Positions 34,613 to 44,046 are shown, counted from the stretch's first letter. The stretch: 64,000 nt of DNA from Enterobacter ludwigii (GCF_001750725.1 NZ_CP017279.1:4030001-4094000), one strand, 5' to 3'. Translations and numbers: made by a program. Notes: generated by a model not told the origin, from the sequence alone.

Positions 34613-35923
34613 GTGAAAAAACATTTTAAATTTTCGGTGGTTAGCATCGCTGTCTCCTTGTTTATGGCAAATCAGGCGGGAGCAGCCAATACCTGGACAG
34701 AATCACGTAGCGACGCCATGGGGGGCACGGGTGTCGCGGCCGGAAACTATGGCAGCGGGGCGTTAATCAACCCTGCGCTACTGGCGAAGGCGAAACCGGA
34801 CGACGATGTGACGGTCATTTTACCGTCCGCTGGCGTGCAGGTGACCGATGAAGACAATCTTCAGGATGAGATTGATACCATCAATGATAAAATCAACCAT
34901 TACAAAGACGTGGTTGATAACCTTACACCGATTGAGATCATTACCAACCCGTTAGGTTCCATCAACCAGTTCCAGGGCGCGGCGAAAGATCTCGCCGATG
35001 AGCTGGATTATCTTAAGGGCAAAACGGCACGCGCCACGGCGGGTGCGGGGATAGCCGTCAGTATTCCTAACGATGTCCTTTCCGTGGCCTTTATGGCTAA
35101 AGGCTATGCCCACGGACGCGTCAGTTCTTCTATTGATCAGCAAGATATTGATTACCTGCGCGGTATTCAACGCAGTGATGCGGTGGCTGCCGGCGTTGCA
35201 CTGGACGCTGCGCTGAACGGCACCGATCAAATCACGAAAAACCTCAACTCAACGGCGTCTGGCCGGGCGGCAATTGTCTCCGACTATGGTATCGCGGTGG
35301 CGCGTCAGTTCGAGCTTGGCGGTGTTCCGGTGTCTGTTGGCGTCACTCCAAAACTGCAAAAGACCTGGGTCTATAACTACACCACCTCCATTTACGATTA
35401 TGACAGCAACAAGTGGAACGACAGCCGCTACCGTACTGACGACACCGGCTTTAACGTTGATGCTGGTATCGCGGCCGATTTTGGTGAGCACTGGACGGTC
35501 GGCGTGAGCGGGCAAAACCTGATGTCACGCGATATCGACACCAAAGACATTCGCATCCGTAACGGGCGCACGGGGGAGGTGGTGAGCTATAAAGATACCT
35601 ACCAGATCCGCCCTCTGGTTACCGCGGGTGCCGCCTGGCATAACGATCTGGTGACGTTAACCGCCGATGGCGATCTGACGGAAACCAAAGGCTTCAAAAG
35701 CGAAGACACTTCTCAGTATGTTGGCGTAGGCGCCGAAGTGACGCCGCTGAACTGGCTGGCGGTGCGTGCGGGTTTCCGTGCTGACATGAAAGGTAATGAC
35801 AGCAATGTCTTCACAGGCGGTGTCGGTTTTGCACCGTTTAACACGGTCCATGTCGACCTGATGGGCCTGTATGGTGAAGACGAGACCTGGGGCGCAGGCG
35901 CCCAGTTGAGCATGACCTTCTAA
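34613..35923 (+). CDS. exported beta-barrel protein of the TraF_2/FadL-like group
   Basis: This 436-residue protein starts at GTG 34613 and has a signal peptide ending near residue 24 (NQAGAAN). The mature part begins TWTESRSDAMGGTGVA, the feature of proteins often annotated as conjugal transfer protein TraF (TraF_2 family) that resemble FadL-type outer-membrane proteins. Repeated amphipathic strands and the terminal phenylalanine (AGAQLSMTF) point to an outer-membrane barrel. A helical, acidic insertion (about 80-145, DEIDTINDKINHYKDVV) could be a coiled coil. No conjugation genes are nearby, so the TraF name says nothing about its role. A strong terminator follows. Confidence 0.75.
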   Translation: MKKHFKFSVVSIAVSLFMANQAGAANTWTESRSDAMGGTGVAAGNYGSGALINPALLAKAKPDDDVTVILPSAGVQVTDEDNLQDEIDTINDKINHYKDVVDNLTPIEIITNPLGSINQFQGAAKDLADELDYLKGKTARATAGAGIAVSIPNDVLSVAFMAKGYAHGRVSSSIDQQDIDYLRGIQRSDAVAAGVALDAALNGTDQITKNLNSTASGRAAIVSDYGIAVARQFELGGVPVSVGVTPKLQKTWVYNYTTSIYDYDSNKWNDSRYRTDDTGFNVDAGIAADFGEHWTVGVSGQNLMSRDIDTKDIRIRNGRTGEVVSYKDTYQIRPLVTAGAAWHNDLVTLTADGDLTETKGFKSEDTSQYVGVGAEVTPLNWLAVRAGFRADMKGNDSNVFTGGVGFAPFNTVHVDLMGLYGEDETWGAGAQLSMTF

Positions 35924-35929
35924 AGTGCA

Positions 35930-35959
35930 CCGGAGGCGCTGCGCCTCCGGCTTTTCTTT
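35930..35959 (+). terminator. terminator after the barrel protein gene
   Basis: CCGGAGGCG (35930-35938) and CGCCTCCGG (35942-35950) form a perfect 9-bp stem with a 3-base loop, followed by cttttcttt. dusA starts 46 bases later, with a TATAGT -10-like box between. Confidence 0.9.
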
Positions 35960-36005
35960 GTGCTATAGTAGCGCCCCCTTTTCACCAGATGCTTAAAACT
36001 TCGCC

Positions 36006-37001
36006 ATGTCGTCAGAATTACAGACTGCTTTCCCTGCACACCGTTTCTCCATTGCGCCGATGCTCGACTGGACGGACAGACACTGTCGCTACTTCCTGCG
36101 TCAGCTCTCCCGCCATACGTTGCTGTACACCGAAATGGTGACCACCGGAGCAATTATTCACGGAAAGGGCGACTATCTGGCCTACAGCGAAGAAGAGCAT
36201 CCGGTTGCGCTGCAGCTTGGCGGTAGCGATCCCGCTGCGCTGGCGCAGTGTGCGAAGCTTGCAGAAGCGCGCGGCTATGACGAGATTAACCTTAACGTTG
36301 GCTGTCCGTCTGATCGTGTGCAGAACGGCATGTTCGGCGCGTGTCTGATGGGCAATGCATCCCTGGTGGCAGACTGCATCAAGGCGATGCGCGATGTGGT
36401 TTCCATTCCGGTGACGGTCAAGACCCGTATCGGCATTGACGACCAGGACAGCTACGAATTTCTCTGCGATTTTATCAATACGGTCTCCGGGAAAGGCGAG
36501 TGCGAGATGTTTATCATCCATGCGCGTAAAGCCTGGCTCTCCGGACTTAGCCCGAAAGAGAACCGTGAAATCCCGCCGCTGGACTACCCGCGCGTGTACC
36601 AGCTAAAACGTGACTTCCCGCAGCTCACGATGTCGATCAACGGCGGCATTAAATCGCTGGAAGAGGCCAAAACACACCTGGAGCATATGGATGGCGTAAT
36701 GGTCGGGCGCGAGGCGTATCAAAATCCAGGCATTCTGGCGACGGTCGACAGGGAAATCTTTGGCGTTGAAGGCGCAGATACCGACCCGGTGGCCGTGGTA
36801 CGCGCCATGTATCCCTACATTGAGCGTGAGCTGAGTAACGGGACGTACCTTGGTCATATCACCCGTCATATGCTGGGCCTGTTCCAGGGGATCCCGGGAG
36901 CACGCCAGTGGCGTCGCTACCTTAGCGAGAACGCACATAAAGCCGGTGCAGACATCGAGGTGCTGGAACACGCGCTACGTCTGGTCGCTGATAAGCGATA
37001 A
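36006..37001 (+). CDS. dusA: tRNA dihydrouridine(20/20a) synthase DusA
   Basis: DusA reduces uridine 20 and 20a in tRNA D-loops using FMN and NADPH. The protein has 331 residues, near the E. coli length. It has an N-terminal TIM-barrel FMN domain ([19 protein letters not shown] at the start) and a C-terminal helical domain. The catalytic cysteine is residue 100 in [12 protein letters not shown], and [20 protein letters not shown] is typical of the DusA subfamily. The assigned ATG lacks a clear ribosome site, so a start a few codons away is possible. A terminator follows, then pspG. Confidence 0.95.
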   Translation: MSSELQTAFPAHRFSIAPMLDWTDRHCRYFLRQLSRHTLLYTEMVTTGAIIHGKGDYLAYSEEEHPVALQLGGSDPAALAQCAKLAEARGYDEINLNVGCPSDRVQNGMFGACLMGNASLVADCIKAMRDVVSIPVTVKTRIGIDDQDSYEFLCDFINTVSGKGECEMFIIHARKAWLSGLSPKENREIPPLDYPRVYQLKRDFPQLTMSINGGIKSLEEAKTHLEHMDGVMVGREAYQNPGILATVDREIFGVEGADTDPVAVVRAMYPYIERELSNGTYLGHITRHMLGLFQGIPGARQWRRYLSENAHKAGADIEVLEHALRLVADKR

Positions 37002-37030
37002 TTTTCGCTAAAAGATCGTCAAATTCACCA

Positions 37031-37063
37031 CGCCTCGCACACCCGTGCGGGGCGTTTTGCTTT
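37031..37063 (+). terminator. dusA terminator
   Basis: CGCCTCGCAC (37031-37040) and GTGCGGGGCG (37045-37054) form a 10-bp stem with one wobble pair, followed by ttttgcttt. Confidence 0.85.
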
Positions 37064-37082
37064 AAGAACAGCGGGTTATGGT

Positions 37083-37098
37083 TGGCATGATTCTTGTA
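37083..37098 (+). promoter_or_regulatory. sigma-54 promoter of pspG
   Basis: TGGCATGATTCTTGTA resembles the -24/-12 consensus TGGCACG-N4-TTGCA, with GG and GT ten bases apart (GC is usual for the second). E. coli pspG is driven by sigma-54 with PspF, so the element is expected. The upstream activator sites were not identified. Confidence 0.7.
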
Positions 37099-37137
37099 AT
37101 GATCGCGGTATCATTCGGGAACGCGTGGGAGAGCACC

Positions 37138-37380
37138 ATGTTAGAACTACTTTTTGTGATTGGCTTTTTTGTCATGCTGATGATGACGGGGATTTCCCTG
37201 CTCGGGATTCTGGCGGCTATCGTCGTGGCGACGGTGGTCATGTTTATCGGGGGATTATTTGCCCTGACGCTGAAGCTCCTGCCGTGGCTGCTGCTGGCCA
37301 TTGCCGTGGTGTGGGTGATACGGGCGATTAAATCACCAAAACTGCCCACTTATCAGCGCAATAACCGTTTTCGTTACTAA
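37138..37380 (+). CDS. pspG: phage shock protein G
   Basis: PspG is an 80-residue inner-membrane protein of the phage shock response, controlled with the pspA operon. The start ATG at 37138 gives exactly the E. coli length and the N-terminus MLELLFVIGFFVMLMM; the open frame extends upstream through the promoter and is not used. Two or three hydrophobic segments fill residues 1-62, and the tail is basic (SPKLPTYQRNNRFRY). It is a single gene with its own sigma-54 promoter. Confidence 0.93.
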   Translation: MLELLFVIGFFVMLMMTGISLLGILAAIVVATVVMFIGGLFALTLKLLPWLLLAIAVVWVIRAIKSPKLPTYQRNNRFRY

Positions 37381-37528
37381 GGTATTGAGGTGTTCGTCAC
37401 ATACCTGCAACTTTTCCGGCAGCATTGCTTAGAACAGAATAGGATTTACTTATCGAATCTGTCACTATGACTGCCGCTAAAGAATTCATCGAGCTGTACC
37501 CTACATACAGCCGAACTAAAAAAAGAAA

Positions 37529-37560
37529 GGGCTTCCCACGGGAAGCCCAATTTCTTTTTA
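37529..37560. terminator. strong bidirectional terminator between pspG and qorA
   Basis: GGGCTTCC (37529-37536) and GGAAGCCC (37541-37548) form a perfect 8-bp stem. The plus side is followed by aatttcttttta, and the minus side by TTTCTTTTTTT. It serves qorA on the minus strand. On the plus strand it ends whatever is transcribed from 37381-37528; that 150-base stretch holds one further hairpin (37493-37511) and no supported gene. Confidence 0.88.
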
Positions 37561-37564
37561 GGGG

Positions 37565-38548
37565 TCAGGGAATTAACAGACTTGAACCCTGTGTCGCTCT
37601 GCTCTCCAGCACCTCATGTGCACGCCTGGCATCGGTTAGCGCGTATTTCTGCGCCTCCGCCACATCCACTTTAATCACGCCGCTGGCGATCAGCGAAAAG
37701 AGCTCGTTGCTGGCCTCGATCAGCTCTTCCCGGTTAGTGATATACCCCTGCAGGGAAGGGCGAGTCACATACAGCGACCCTTTCTGGTTGAGAATGCCAA
37801 GATTAATGCCGGTCACAGCGCCCGAGGCGTTGCCGAAGCTCACCATCAGCCCGCGACGCTGCAGACAATCCAGCGACGCCTCCCAGGTATCTTTACCCAC
37901 CGAGTCATAAACCACGCGCACCTTTTTGCCGTTGGTTATCTCTTTGAGGCGCTCAGCAATGCTCTCTTCACGGTAGTTAATCACCTGCCAGGCGCCGGCC
38001 TGAAGCGCGCGCTGGGCTTTTTGTGCACTGCCCACCGTGCCGATAAGTTTTGCACCGAGCGCTTTGGCCCACTGACATGCGATCAGCCCCACGCCGCCCG
38101 CCGCGGCATGAAACAGGAACTGCTCGTCAGGTTTGATCTCATAGGTTTTGCGCAGCAGATAATAGACCGTGAGCCCTTTCAGGAATGAGGCGGCCGCTTG
38201 TTCAAACGAGATGGCATTTGGCAGAAGGGCGGCTTTATCGGCCGGCACGTTGTGCACGGAACTGTAGGCACCCAGCGCGGATTGCGCGTACACCACGCGA
38301 TCGCCCTCTTTAATATGCTTAACGGCACTGCCCACTTTGAGCACGACGCCTGCCGCTTCCGTTCCCAGTCCGCTTGGCATGGAGGGAGGCGGATAGAGAC
38401 CGCCGCGAATATAGGTGTCGATGTAGTTAATGCCGATGGCTTTGTTTTCAACCTGAACTTCGTTTTCACCAGGCGCTGCGGGGGTAAACTCCACCGCGTT
38501 TAACACTTCTGGCCCACCATGTTTCTGGAATTCAATGCGCGTTGCCAT
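37565..38548 (-). CDS. qorA: NADPH:quinone reductase QorA
   Basis: QorA is a zinc-free member of the medium-chain dehydrogenase family that reduces quinones with NADPH. It has 327 residues, as in E. coli. The nucleotide-binding fold carries AAAGGVGLIACQWAKALGAKLIGTVG (about 145-170) in the motif form AGGVG, and the N-terminal GroES-like part contains YIRGGLYPPPSMPSGLGTEAAG. The zinc-ligand cysteines of alcohol dehydrogenases are missing, as expected. It diverges from dnaB with about 66 bases between. Confidence 0.96.
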   Translation of the reverse strand: MATRIEFQKHGGPEVLNAVEFTPAAPGENEVQVENKAIGINYIDTYIRGGLYPPPSMPSGLGTEAAGVVLKVGSAVKHIKEGDRVVYAQSALGAYSSVHNVPADKAALLPNAISFEQAAASFLKGLTVYYLLRKTYEIKPDEQFLFHAAAGGVGLIACQWAKALGAKLIGTVGSAQKAQRALQAGAWQVINYREESIAERLKEITNGKKVRVVYDSVGKDTWEASLDCLQRRGLMVSFGNASGAVTGINLGILNQKGSLYVTRPSLQGYITNREELIEASNELFSLIASGVIKVDVAEAQKYALTDARRAHEVLESRATQGSSLLIP

Positions 38549-38614
38549 GCTCCCTCCGTCAGAAAAATATGGTAATCTTTCGACCCACTCTTTATCTCGG
38601 TAACTCCATTCACT

Positions 38615-40027
38615 ATGGCAGGAAACAAACCCTTCAACAAACAGACTGAACCTCGCGAGCGTGATTTCCAGGTCGCAGGATTAAAAGTCCCGCCGCACTC
38701 GATTGAAGCGGAACAGTCGGTGTTGGGCGGTTTAATGCTGGATAACGAACGCTGGGACGACGTCGCCGAGCGCGTGGTGTCCGAGGATTTCTATACCCGT
38801 CCGCACCGTCATATCTTTACCGAAATGGCACGTCTGCAGGAGTCGGGCAGCCCGATTGACCTTATCACGCTCGCGGAATCGCTGGAGCGTCAGGGGCAAC
38901 TGGACAGCGTGGGTGGGTTTGCTTACCTGGCGGAACTGTCAAAAAACACGCCAAGTGCGGCGAATATCAGCGCTTATGCCGATATCGTGCGCGAACGTGC
39001 AGTTGTTCGTGAGATGATCTCGGTGGCGAATGAGATCGCCGAAGCCGGTTTTGATCCGCAGGGGCGTACCAGCGAAGACCTGCTTGATCTGGCCGAGTCC
39101 CGCGTCTTTAAAATCGCGGAAAGCCGGGCAAACAAAGACGAAGGCCCGAAAAATATCGCTGATGTGCTTGATGCTACCGTCGCGCGTATTGAGCAACTGT
39201 TCCAGCAGCCGCACGACGGTGTCACCGGCGTGAACACCGGCTATGACGATCTCAATAAGAAAACCGCGGGTCTGCAGCCGTCAGATTTGATTATCGTTGC
39301 GGCGCGTCCCTCCATGGGTAAAACGACATTTGCGATGAACCTCGTCGAAAATGCGGCGATGTTGCAGGACAAGCCGGTTCTTATCTTCAGTCTTGAGATG
39401 CCATCAGAACAGATCATGATGCGTTCTCTGGCGTCGCTGTCGCGCGTGGATCAGACCCGTATCCGTACCGGCCAGCTCGACGATGAGGACTGGGCGCGTA
39501 TCTCCGGCACCATGGGTATCCTGCTGGAAAAACGGAATATTTATATCGATGACTCCTCCGGCCTGACGCCGACGGAAGTGCGCTCCCGTGCGCGCCGTAT
39601 CGCCCGTGAACATGGCGGTATTGGCCTTATCATGATTGACTACCTTCAGCTGATGCGCGTGCCGTCGCTGTCCGACAACCGTACGCTGGAAATCGCGGAG
39701 ATTTCCCGCTCGCTCAAGGCGTTAGCCAAAGAGTTGCATGTGCCCGTGGTGGCGCTGTCGCAGCTTAACCGCTCCCTGGAACAACGTGCTGATAAGCGCC
39801 CGGTCAACTCCGACCTGCGTGAATCGGGCTCCATCGAGCAGGATGCCGACTTAATCATGTTCATCTACCGTGATGAGGTTTATCACGAGAACAGCGACCT
39901 GAAAGGGATCGCCGAAATTATTATTGGTAAACAACGTAACGGCCCTATCGGTACGGTACGTCTGACCTTTAACGGACAGTGGTCGCGTTTCGACAACTAC
40001 GCCGGTCCTCAATATGATGATGAGTAA
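38615..40027 (+). CDS. dnaB: replicative DNA helicase DnaB
   Basis: DnaB is the hexameric 5'-3' helicase at the replication fork; DnaC loads it and it calls in primase. It has 470 residues against 471 in E. coli. The N-terminal collar domain (about 25-170) begins VPPHSIEAEQSVLGGLMLDN. The RecA-like domain has Walker A SMGKTT with Lys236 and the Walker B segment LIMIDYLQLM, plus LSQLNRSLEQRADKRP and the arginine-finger region LRESGSIEQDADLIMFIYRD. alr follows after 16 bases, as in E. coli, so the two may be cotranscribed. Confidence 0.98.
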   Translation: MAGNKPFNKQTEPRERDFQVAGLKVPPHSIEAEQSVLGGLMLDNERWDDVAERVVSEDFYTRPHRHIFTEMARLQESGSPIDLITLAESLERQGQLDSVGGFAYLAELSKNTPSAANISAYADIVRERAVVREMISVANEIAEAGFDPQGRTSEDLLDLAESRVFKIAESRANKDEGPKNIADVLDATVARIEQLFQQPHDGVTGVNTGYDDLNKKTAGLQPSDLIIVAARPSMGKTTFAMNLVENAAMLQDKPVLIFSLEMPSEQIMMRSLASLSRVDQTRIRTGQLDDEDWARISGTMGILLEKRNIYIDDSSGLTPTEVRSRARRIAREHGGIGLIMIDYLQLMRVPSLSDNRTLEIAEISRSLKALAKELHVPVVALSQLNRSLEQRADKRPVNSDLRESGSIEQDADLIMFIYRDEVYHENSDLKGIAEIIIGKQRNGPIGTVRLTFNGQWSRFDNYAGPQYDDE

Positions 40028-40043
40028 TTTCTAAGGAATTCAA

Positions 40044-41123
40044 ATGCAAGCGGCAACTGTAGTCATTAACCGCCGCGCTCTGCGACACAACCTGCAACGT
40101 CTGCGTGAACTGGCTCCCGCCAGTAAACTCGTTGCAGTCGTGAAAGCGAACGCTTACGGACACGGTCTTATTGAGACCGCGCGAACGCTCCCCGATGCCG
40201 ACGCCTTTGGCGTCGCCCGTCTTGAAGAAGCCATCCGCCTGCGCGCGGGTGGGATCACTCAACCGATTTTGCTGCTGGAAGGCTTTTTTGAAGCGGCAGA
40301 TCTGCCGACCATTGCTGACCAGCATCTGCACACCGCGGTACATAACGAAGAACAACTCGCGGCGCTGGAAACCGCCGAGCTGAGTGAGCCTGTCACCGTC
40401 TGGATGAAGCTCGATACCGGCATGCACCGTCTGGGCGTGCGCCCGGAAAAGGCGGACGCGTTTTATCAGCGTCTGTGTCAGTGCAAAAACGTCCGTCAGC
40501 CGGTGAATATCGTGAGCCACTTTGCCCGTGCCGATGAACCCGAGTGTGGCGCGACCGAGCAGCAGCTGGATATTTTTAATACTTTCTGCGAAGGCAAGCC
40601 AGGAATGCGCTCCATTGCCGCGTCTGGCGGTATTTTGCTGTGGCCGCAGTCGCACTTCGACTGGGCGCGTCCAGGCATTATTCTATACGGCGTCTCTCCG
40701 CTGGAGAACAGACCCTGGGGGCCGGATTTTGGTTTCCAGCCGGTGATGTCCCTTGTGTCTAACCTGATTGCCGTGCGCGATCACAAAGCGGGTGAGCCCG
40801 TGGGCTACGGCGGAACGTGGACCAGCGAGCGCGACACACGCCTTGGCGTGGTGGCGATGGGCTATGGCGATGGTTATCCTCGCGCCGCGCCGTCCGGCAC
40901 GCCGGTACTGGTCAATGGCCGTGAAGCGAACATCGTGGGCCGCGTGGCGATGGACATGATCTGTATTGACCTCGGGCCAGATGCACAGGACAAACCGGGT
41001 GATGACGTGGTGATGTGGGGTGAGGGTTTACCTGTTGAACGCATCGCTGAAATCACAAAAGTGAGTGCTTACGAACTTATCACGCGCCTGACATCAAGGG
41101 TTGCGATGAAGTACATCGACTAA
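40044..41123 (+). CDS. alr: alanine racemase Alr
   Basis: Alr makes D-alanine for peptidoglycan using pyridoxal phosphate. It has 359 residues, as in E. coli. The cofactor lysine is Lys34 in [10 protein letters not shown]; the second catalytic base is the tyrosine in GYGGTW (about 255). The beta-barrel C-terminal domain contains [18 protein letters not shown] precedes the ATG. It follows dnaB by 16 bases, and an inserted pnuC gene begins 22 bases after its stop with no terminator between, so alr, pnuC and the nadR-like gene may share a transcript. Confidence 0.97.
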   Translation: MQAATVVINRRALRHNLQRLRELAPASKLVAVVKANAYGHGLIETARTLPDADAFGVARLEEAIRLRAGGITQPILLLEGFFEAADLPTIADQHLHTAVHNEEQLAALETAELSEPVTVWMKLDTGMHRLGVRPEKADAFYQRLCQCKNVRQPVNIVSHFARADEPECGATEQQLDIFNTFCEGKPGMRSIAASGGILLWPQSHFDWARPGIILYGVSPLENRPWGPDFGFQPVMSLVSNLIAVRDHKAGEPVGYGGTWTSERDTRLGVVAMGYGDGYPRAAPSGTPVLVNGREANIVGRVAMDMICIDLGPDAQDKPGDDVVMWGEGLPVERIAEITKVSAYELITRLTSRVAMKYID

Positions 41124-41145
41124 CAGACCTTTCCAGGGAGGGGTA

Positions 41146-41703
41146 ATGTCACCATCCGAAATGGCCGCTTGTCTGGCTTATGCCCTCTCGGTCTGGCTGG
41201 CTGCCAGAAACAGTATTCACACGTGGTGGATAGGCATCATCGGCAGTGGGCTTTATGGCTGGGTCTTTTATTCGGTTCAGCTTTACGCTGACGTTACCCT
41301 GCAGCTCTTTTTCATCATCACCAGCATTACCGGCTGGGTGCACTGGCTCAAAGGTCATCGCGGGGAGGTATTGCCCGTTCGGCGTACCCCGCCCAGACAT
41401 TTCTTCATCCTGCTCGCTTGCGCCCTGCTGGTGGCCGCGGGTTATGGCCTGATCTTGCATCGCTACACTAACGCCTGGGCCCCCTGGGTGGACTCCGTTA
41501 TTTTGACATTCAGCGTGCTTGCACAGTTTATGTTAATGGGGCGACGCCTGGAGAACTGGTACGTCTGGCTGGCTGTAAATACGCTGGCGGTACCGTTATA
41601 TGCGATGAGAGATCTGCATTTGACCGCGGGTTTATATCTGGTGTTTTGGTTTAATGCCTGGCACGGTTTATATCAGTGGCGTAAGGAGATTCGCACCCAG
41701 TGA
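41146..41703 (+). CDS. pnuC: nicotinamide riboside transporter PnuC
   Basis: PnuC lets nicotinamide riboside cross the inner membrane; the riboside is trapped by phosphorylation inside. The protein has 185 residues and about seven membrane segments, shorter than the 239-residue E. coli PnuC but typical of the wider family. Family features are the N-terminal SVWLAARNSIHTWWIGIIGS, QLFFIITSITGWVHW and the substrate-site region RRLENWYVWLAVNTLAVPLY. Its stop overlaps the start of the nadR-like gene (GTGA). E. coli has no pnuC between alr and tyrB, so this is probably an additional salvage locus. Confidence 0.88.
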   Translation: MSPSEMAACLAYALSVWLAARNSIHTWWIGIIGSGLYGWVFYSVQLYADVTLQLFFIITSITGWVHWLKGHRGEVLPVRRTPPRHFFILLACALLVAAGYGLILHRYTNAWAPWVDSVILTFSVLAQFMLMGRRLENWYVWLAVNTLAVPLYAMRDLHLTAGLYLVFWFNAWHGLYQWRKEIRTQ

Positions 41704-42710
41704 AGCCTTATCGCGACGGTCTGGTTGTGGGCAAATTTGCGCCATTACACGTGGGGCATGAAGCGCTGATAAATGCTGCGCTGGCCCAGTGTGAGACGGT
41801 CTATATCATTAGTTATTCGCGTCCGGAAATCCCGGGTTATGACCCCGACAAGCGCCTTCACTGGTTAAGCGCGCGCTTCCCGCAATGTCATCACCTTGTG
41901 CTGACGCCGGAGGTCATCGCGACCCATGCGCTTGAACCACTTCCGCATAATGATGCGGATGCCGATCTTCACCGGCATTACGTGGCAACGCTGTGTGAAA
42001 AAATACTTCACTGCCAGCCACAGGCCGTATTTACCGCCGAAGACTACGGCGACGGATTTGCGGCGGTGTTAAGCCAGCGTTTTGGCAAGCAGGTTACGCA
42101 TGTCCGCCTCCAGCGTCCGAAGGGGCCTGATGCGCCCTCGGGAACCCTGATACGTTCTGACGTCCATCGCTACCGCACGATGATGTCCCCGGAGGTCTAC
42201 CGTAGCTTTGTCTTTCGGATTTGTTTATTAGGGGGCGAATCGACAGGAAAAAGCACGCTTTCCCGCGCGCTGGCGACGACGCTCAACGCCCCGTTTGTCG
42301 CCGAGTTTGGCCGAGAATACTGGGAAGAGAAGAATGGCGTGCTGGGATGCGACGATCTGCTGCATATTGCCCGCGAGCAGGTGCGTCGTGAAGCGATGGC
42401 CAGCACGGCTCCCTTCCTGGTTTGCGATACCTCGCCCTTAACCACGCTGTTTTATATGCTCGACCAGTTTGGCAGCGCGCCACGCGAGCTAGAGGAATTA
42501 GCCGGGCGCGCATATTCTCTGGTGGTGCTCTGTGGCGATGAGTTTCCTTTTGTTCAGGATGGTACCCGTCAGGGGGCTGCATTCCGCCAGCGGCAACAGG
42601 CATGGTACATCCGCGCGTTAACAGACAGAAATATCCCCTATCTGCCTGTTTCTGGTTCGCTCGCTGAACGCATTGAACAGATTCGACGACATCTGCAGGA
42701 ACGGATCTGA
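41700..42710 (+). CDS. NadR-like NMN adenylyltransferase/ribosylnicotinamide kinase without repressor domain
   Basis: The protein has two enzyme domains. Residues 1-165 form an NMN adenylyltransferase of NadR type, with GKFAPLHVGH (HxGH at 17-20) and SGTLIRSD. Residues 170-336 form a P-loop nicotinamide riboside kinase, with Walker A GGESTGKST starting at 178. The helix-turn-helix domain that makes full-length NadR (410 residues in E. coli) a repressor is absent, so this is an enzyme only. It should turn nicotinamide riboside brought in by PnuC into NMN and then NAD. The GTG start at 41700 overlaps the pnuC stop by four bases, so the two are coupled. Confidence 0.87.
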   Translation: MKPYRDGLVVGKFAPLHVGHEALINAALAQCETVYIISYSRPEIPGYDPDKRLHWLSARFPQCHHLVLTPEVIATHALEPLPHNDADADLHRHYVATLCEKILHCQPQAVFTAEDYGDGFAAVLSQRFGKQVTHVRLQRPKGPDAPSGTLIRSDVHRYRTMMSPEVYRSFVFRICLLGGESTGKSTLSRALATTLNAPFVAEFGREYWEEKNGVLGCDDLLHIAREQVRREAMASTAPFLVCDTSPLTTLFYMLDQFGSAPRELEELAGRAYSLVVLCGDEFPFVQDGTRQGAAFRQRQQAWYIRALTDRNIPYLPVSGSLAERIEQIRRHLQERI

Positions 42711-42785
42711 TATCGCTCTCGATCTTCTGTCATATCCGGTTTATTGTTGAAATCCCTGCCTCATCGAATTCCGGAGAATCATCGC

Positions 42786-43979
42786 GTGTTTCAGAAAGTT
42801 GACGCCTATGCCGGCGACCCCATTCTCTCCTTAATGGAGCGTTTCAAAGAAGATCCTCGCAGCGACAAAGTCAACCTCAGTATTGGTTTGTATTACAACG
42901 AGGAGGGCATTATTCCTCAGCTGCAAGCCGTAGCAGAAGCGGAAGCGCGTCTTAACGCCGTCCCGCACGGAGCCTCGCTCTATCTGCCAATGGAAGGGTT
43001 AAACAGCTACCGCAACACCATTGCGCCGCTGCTGTTTGGTGCCGATCACGCCGTGCTGACACAAAAACGGGTGGCGACCATCCAGACGCTGGGTGGCTCG
43101 GGCGCATTAAAAGTTGGCGCTGACTTTCTGAAAAAATACTTCCCGGATTCTGGCGTGTGGGTCAGTGACCCGACGTGGGAAAACCACGTGGCGATTTTTG
43201 AGGGCGCAGGCTTTACGGTGCAGACCTATCCGTGGTTTGACAGCGAAACCAACGGCGTGCGCGTTGACGCGCTGCTGGAAAAACTGAATACGCTGCCGGA
43301 GCGCAGTATTGTTCTGCTGCATCCGTGCTGCCATAACCCGACCGGTGCAGACCTGACTAATGCCCAGTGGGATGCGGTAATCGACGTGCTGAAGACGCGT
43401 AACCTGATCCCCTTCCTCGACATCGCCTATCAGGGCTTTGGCGCGGGCATGGAAGAAGATGCCTACGCTATCCGCGCCGTTGCCAGCGCCGGACTGCCTG
43501 CGCTGGTCAGCAACTCGTTCTCAAAAATCTTCTCTCTGTACGGTGAGCGCGTCGGCGGCCTGTCAGTGGTCTGTGAGGACGCTGAAGCGGCCGGGCGAGT
43601 ACTCGGACAGCTGAAGGCGACCGTGCGCCGCATTTACTCCAGCCCGCCAAACTTTGGTGCGCAGGTAGTCGCCACGGTACTGGGTGACGATCGGCTGAAA
43701 GCGTCGTGGCTCGCCGAAGTGGAATCTATGCGCAAGCGCATCCTGACGATGCGTCAGGAGCTGGTCGACGTGCTGAAAGAGGCCGTCCCAGGGCATAATT
43801 TTGACTATCTGCTTAAGCAGCGTGGGATGTTCAGCTACACCGGCCTCAGCGCGGCTCAGGTCGATCGCCTGCGTGAAGAGTTCGGCGTCTACCTGATTTC
43901 AAGCGGCCGTATGTGCGTGGCCGGGCTTAATGCCAGCAACGTTCATCGTGTTGCGCAGGCGTTTGCTGCAGTGATGTAA
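42786..43979 (+). CDS. tyrB: aromatic-amino-acid aminotransferase TyrB
   Basis: TyrB makes tyrosine, phenylalanine and (partly) leucine by transamination with glutamate. From the GTG at 42786, with GGAGA eight bases upstream, it has 397 residues as in E. coli; an in-frame TTG-type extension to 42744 has no match. It is a fold-type I PLP enzyme: the cofactor lysine is Lys247 in [17 protein letters not shown], with HPCCHNPTG (about 185-193) and DIAYQGFG also conserved. In E. coli it follows alr and is repressed by TyrR; here an inserted gene pair lies upstream and I see no convincing TyrR box. Confidence 0.96.
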   Translation: MFQKVDAYAGDPILSLMERFKEDPRSDKVNLSIGLYYNEEGIIPQLQAVAEAEARLNAVPHGASLYLPMEGLNSYRNTIAPLLFGADHAVLTQKRVATIQTLGGSGALKVGADFLKKYFPDSGVWVSDPTWENHVAIFEGAGFTVQTYPWFDSETNGVRVDALLEKLNTLPERSIVLLHPCCHNPTGADLTNAQWDAVIDVLKTRNLIPFLDIAYQGFGAGMEEDAYAIRAVASAGLPALVSNSFSKIFSLYGERVGGLSVVCEDAEAAGRVLGQLKATVRRIYSSPPNFGAQVVATVLGDDRLKASWLAEVESMRKRILTMRQELVDVLKEAVPGHNFDYLLKQRGMFSYTGLSAAQVDRLREEFGVYLISSGRMCVAGLNASNVHRVAQAFAAVM

Positions 43980-43993
43980 GCACTTACTATCAT

Positions 43994-44013
43994 CCCTCTC
44001 TCCCGCGAGAGGG
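43994..44013. repeat. CCCTCTCC-family palindrome after tyrB
   Basis: CCCTCTC (43994-44000) pairs with GAGAGGG (44007-44013) around a 6-base loop. The bases after it (ccgagtgagagcatcagg) resemble the outer part of longer family members. Confidence 0.65.
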
Positions 44014-44046
44014 CCGAGTGAGAGCATCAGGACGCACAAAAATCTT

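Noticed and set aside
34613..35923. Conjugation or plasmid-transfer locus, suggested by the TraF label
   Set aside because: No other transfer, relaxase, integrase or partition gene is present; the neighbours are core chromosomal genes.
37467..37910. Open frame of 147 codons running from the pspG-qorA spacer into qorA
   Set aside because: Most of it is antisense to qorA, and it reads through a strong terminator hairpin.
42711..42785. TyrR box upstream of tyrB
   Set aside because: The best candidate near 42728 lacks the paired invariant G and C positions of TGTAAA-N6-TTTACA.
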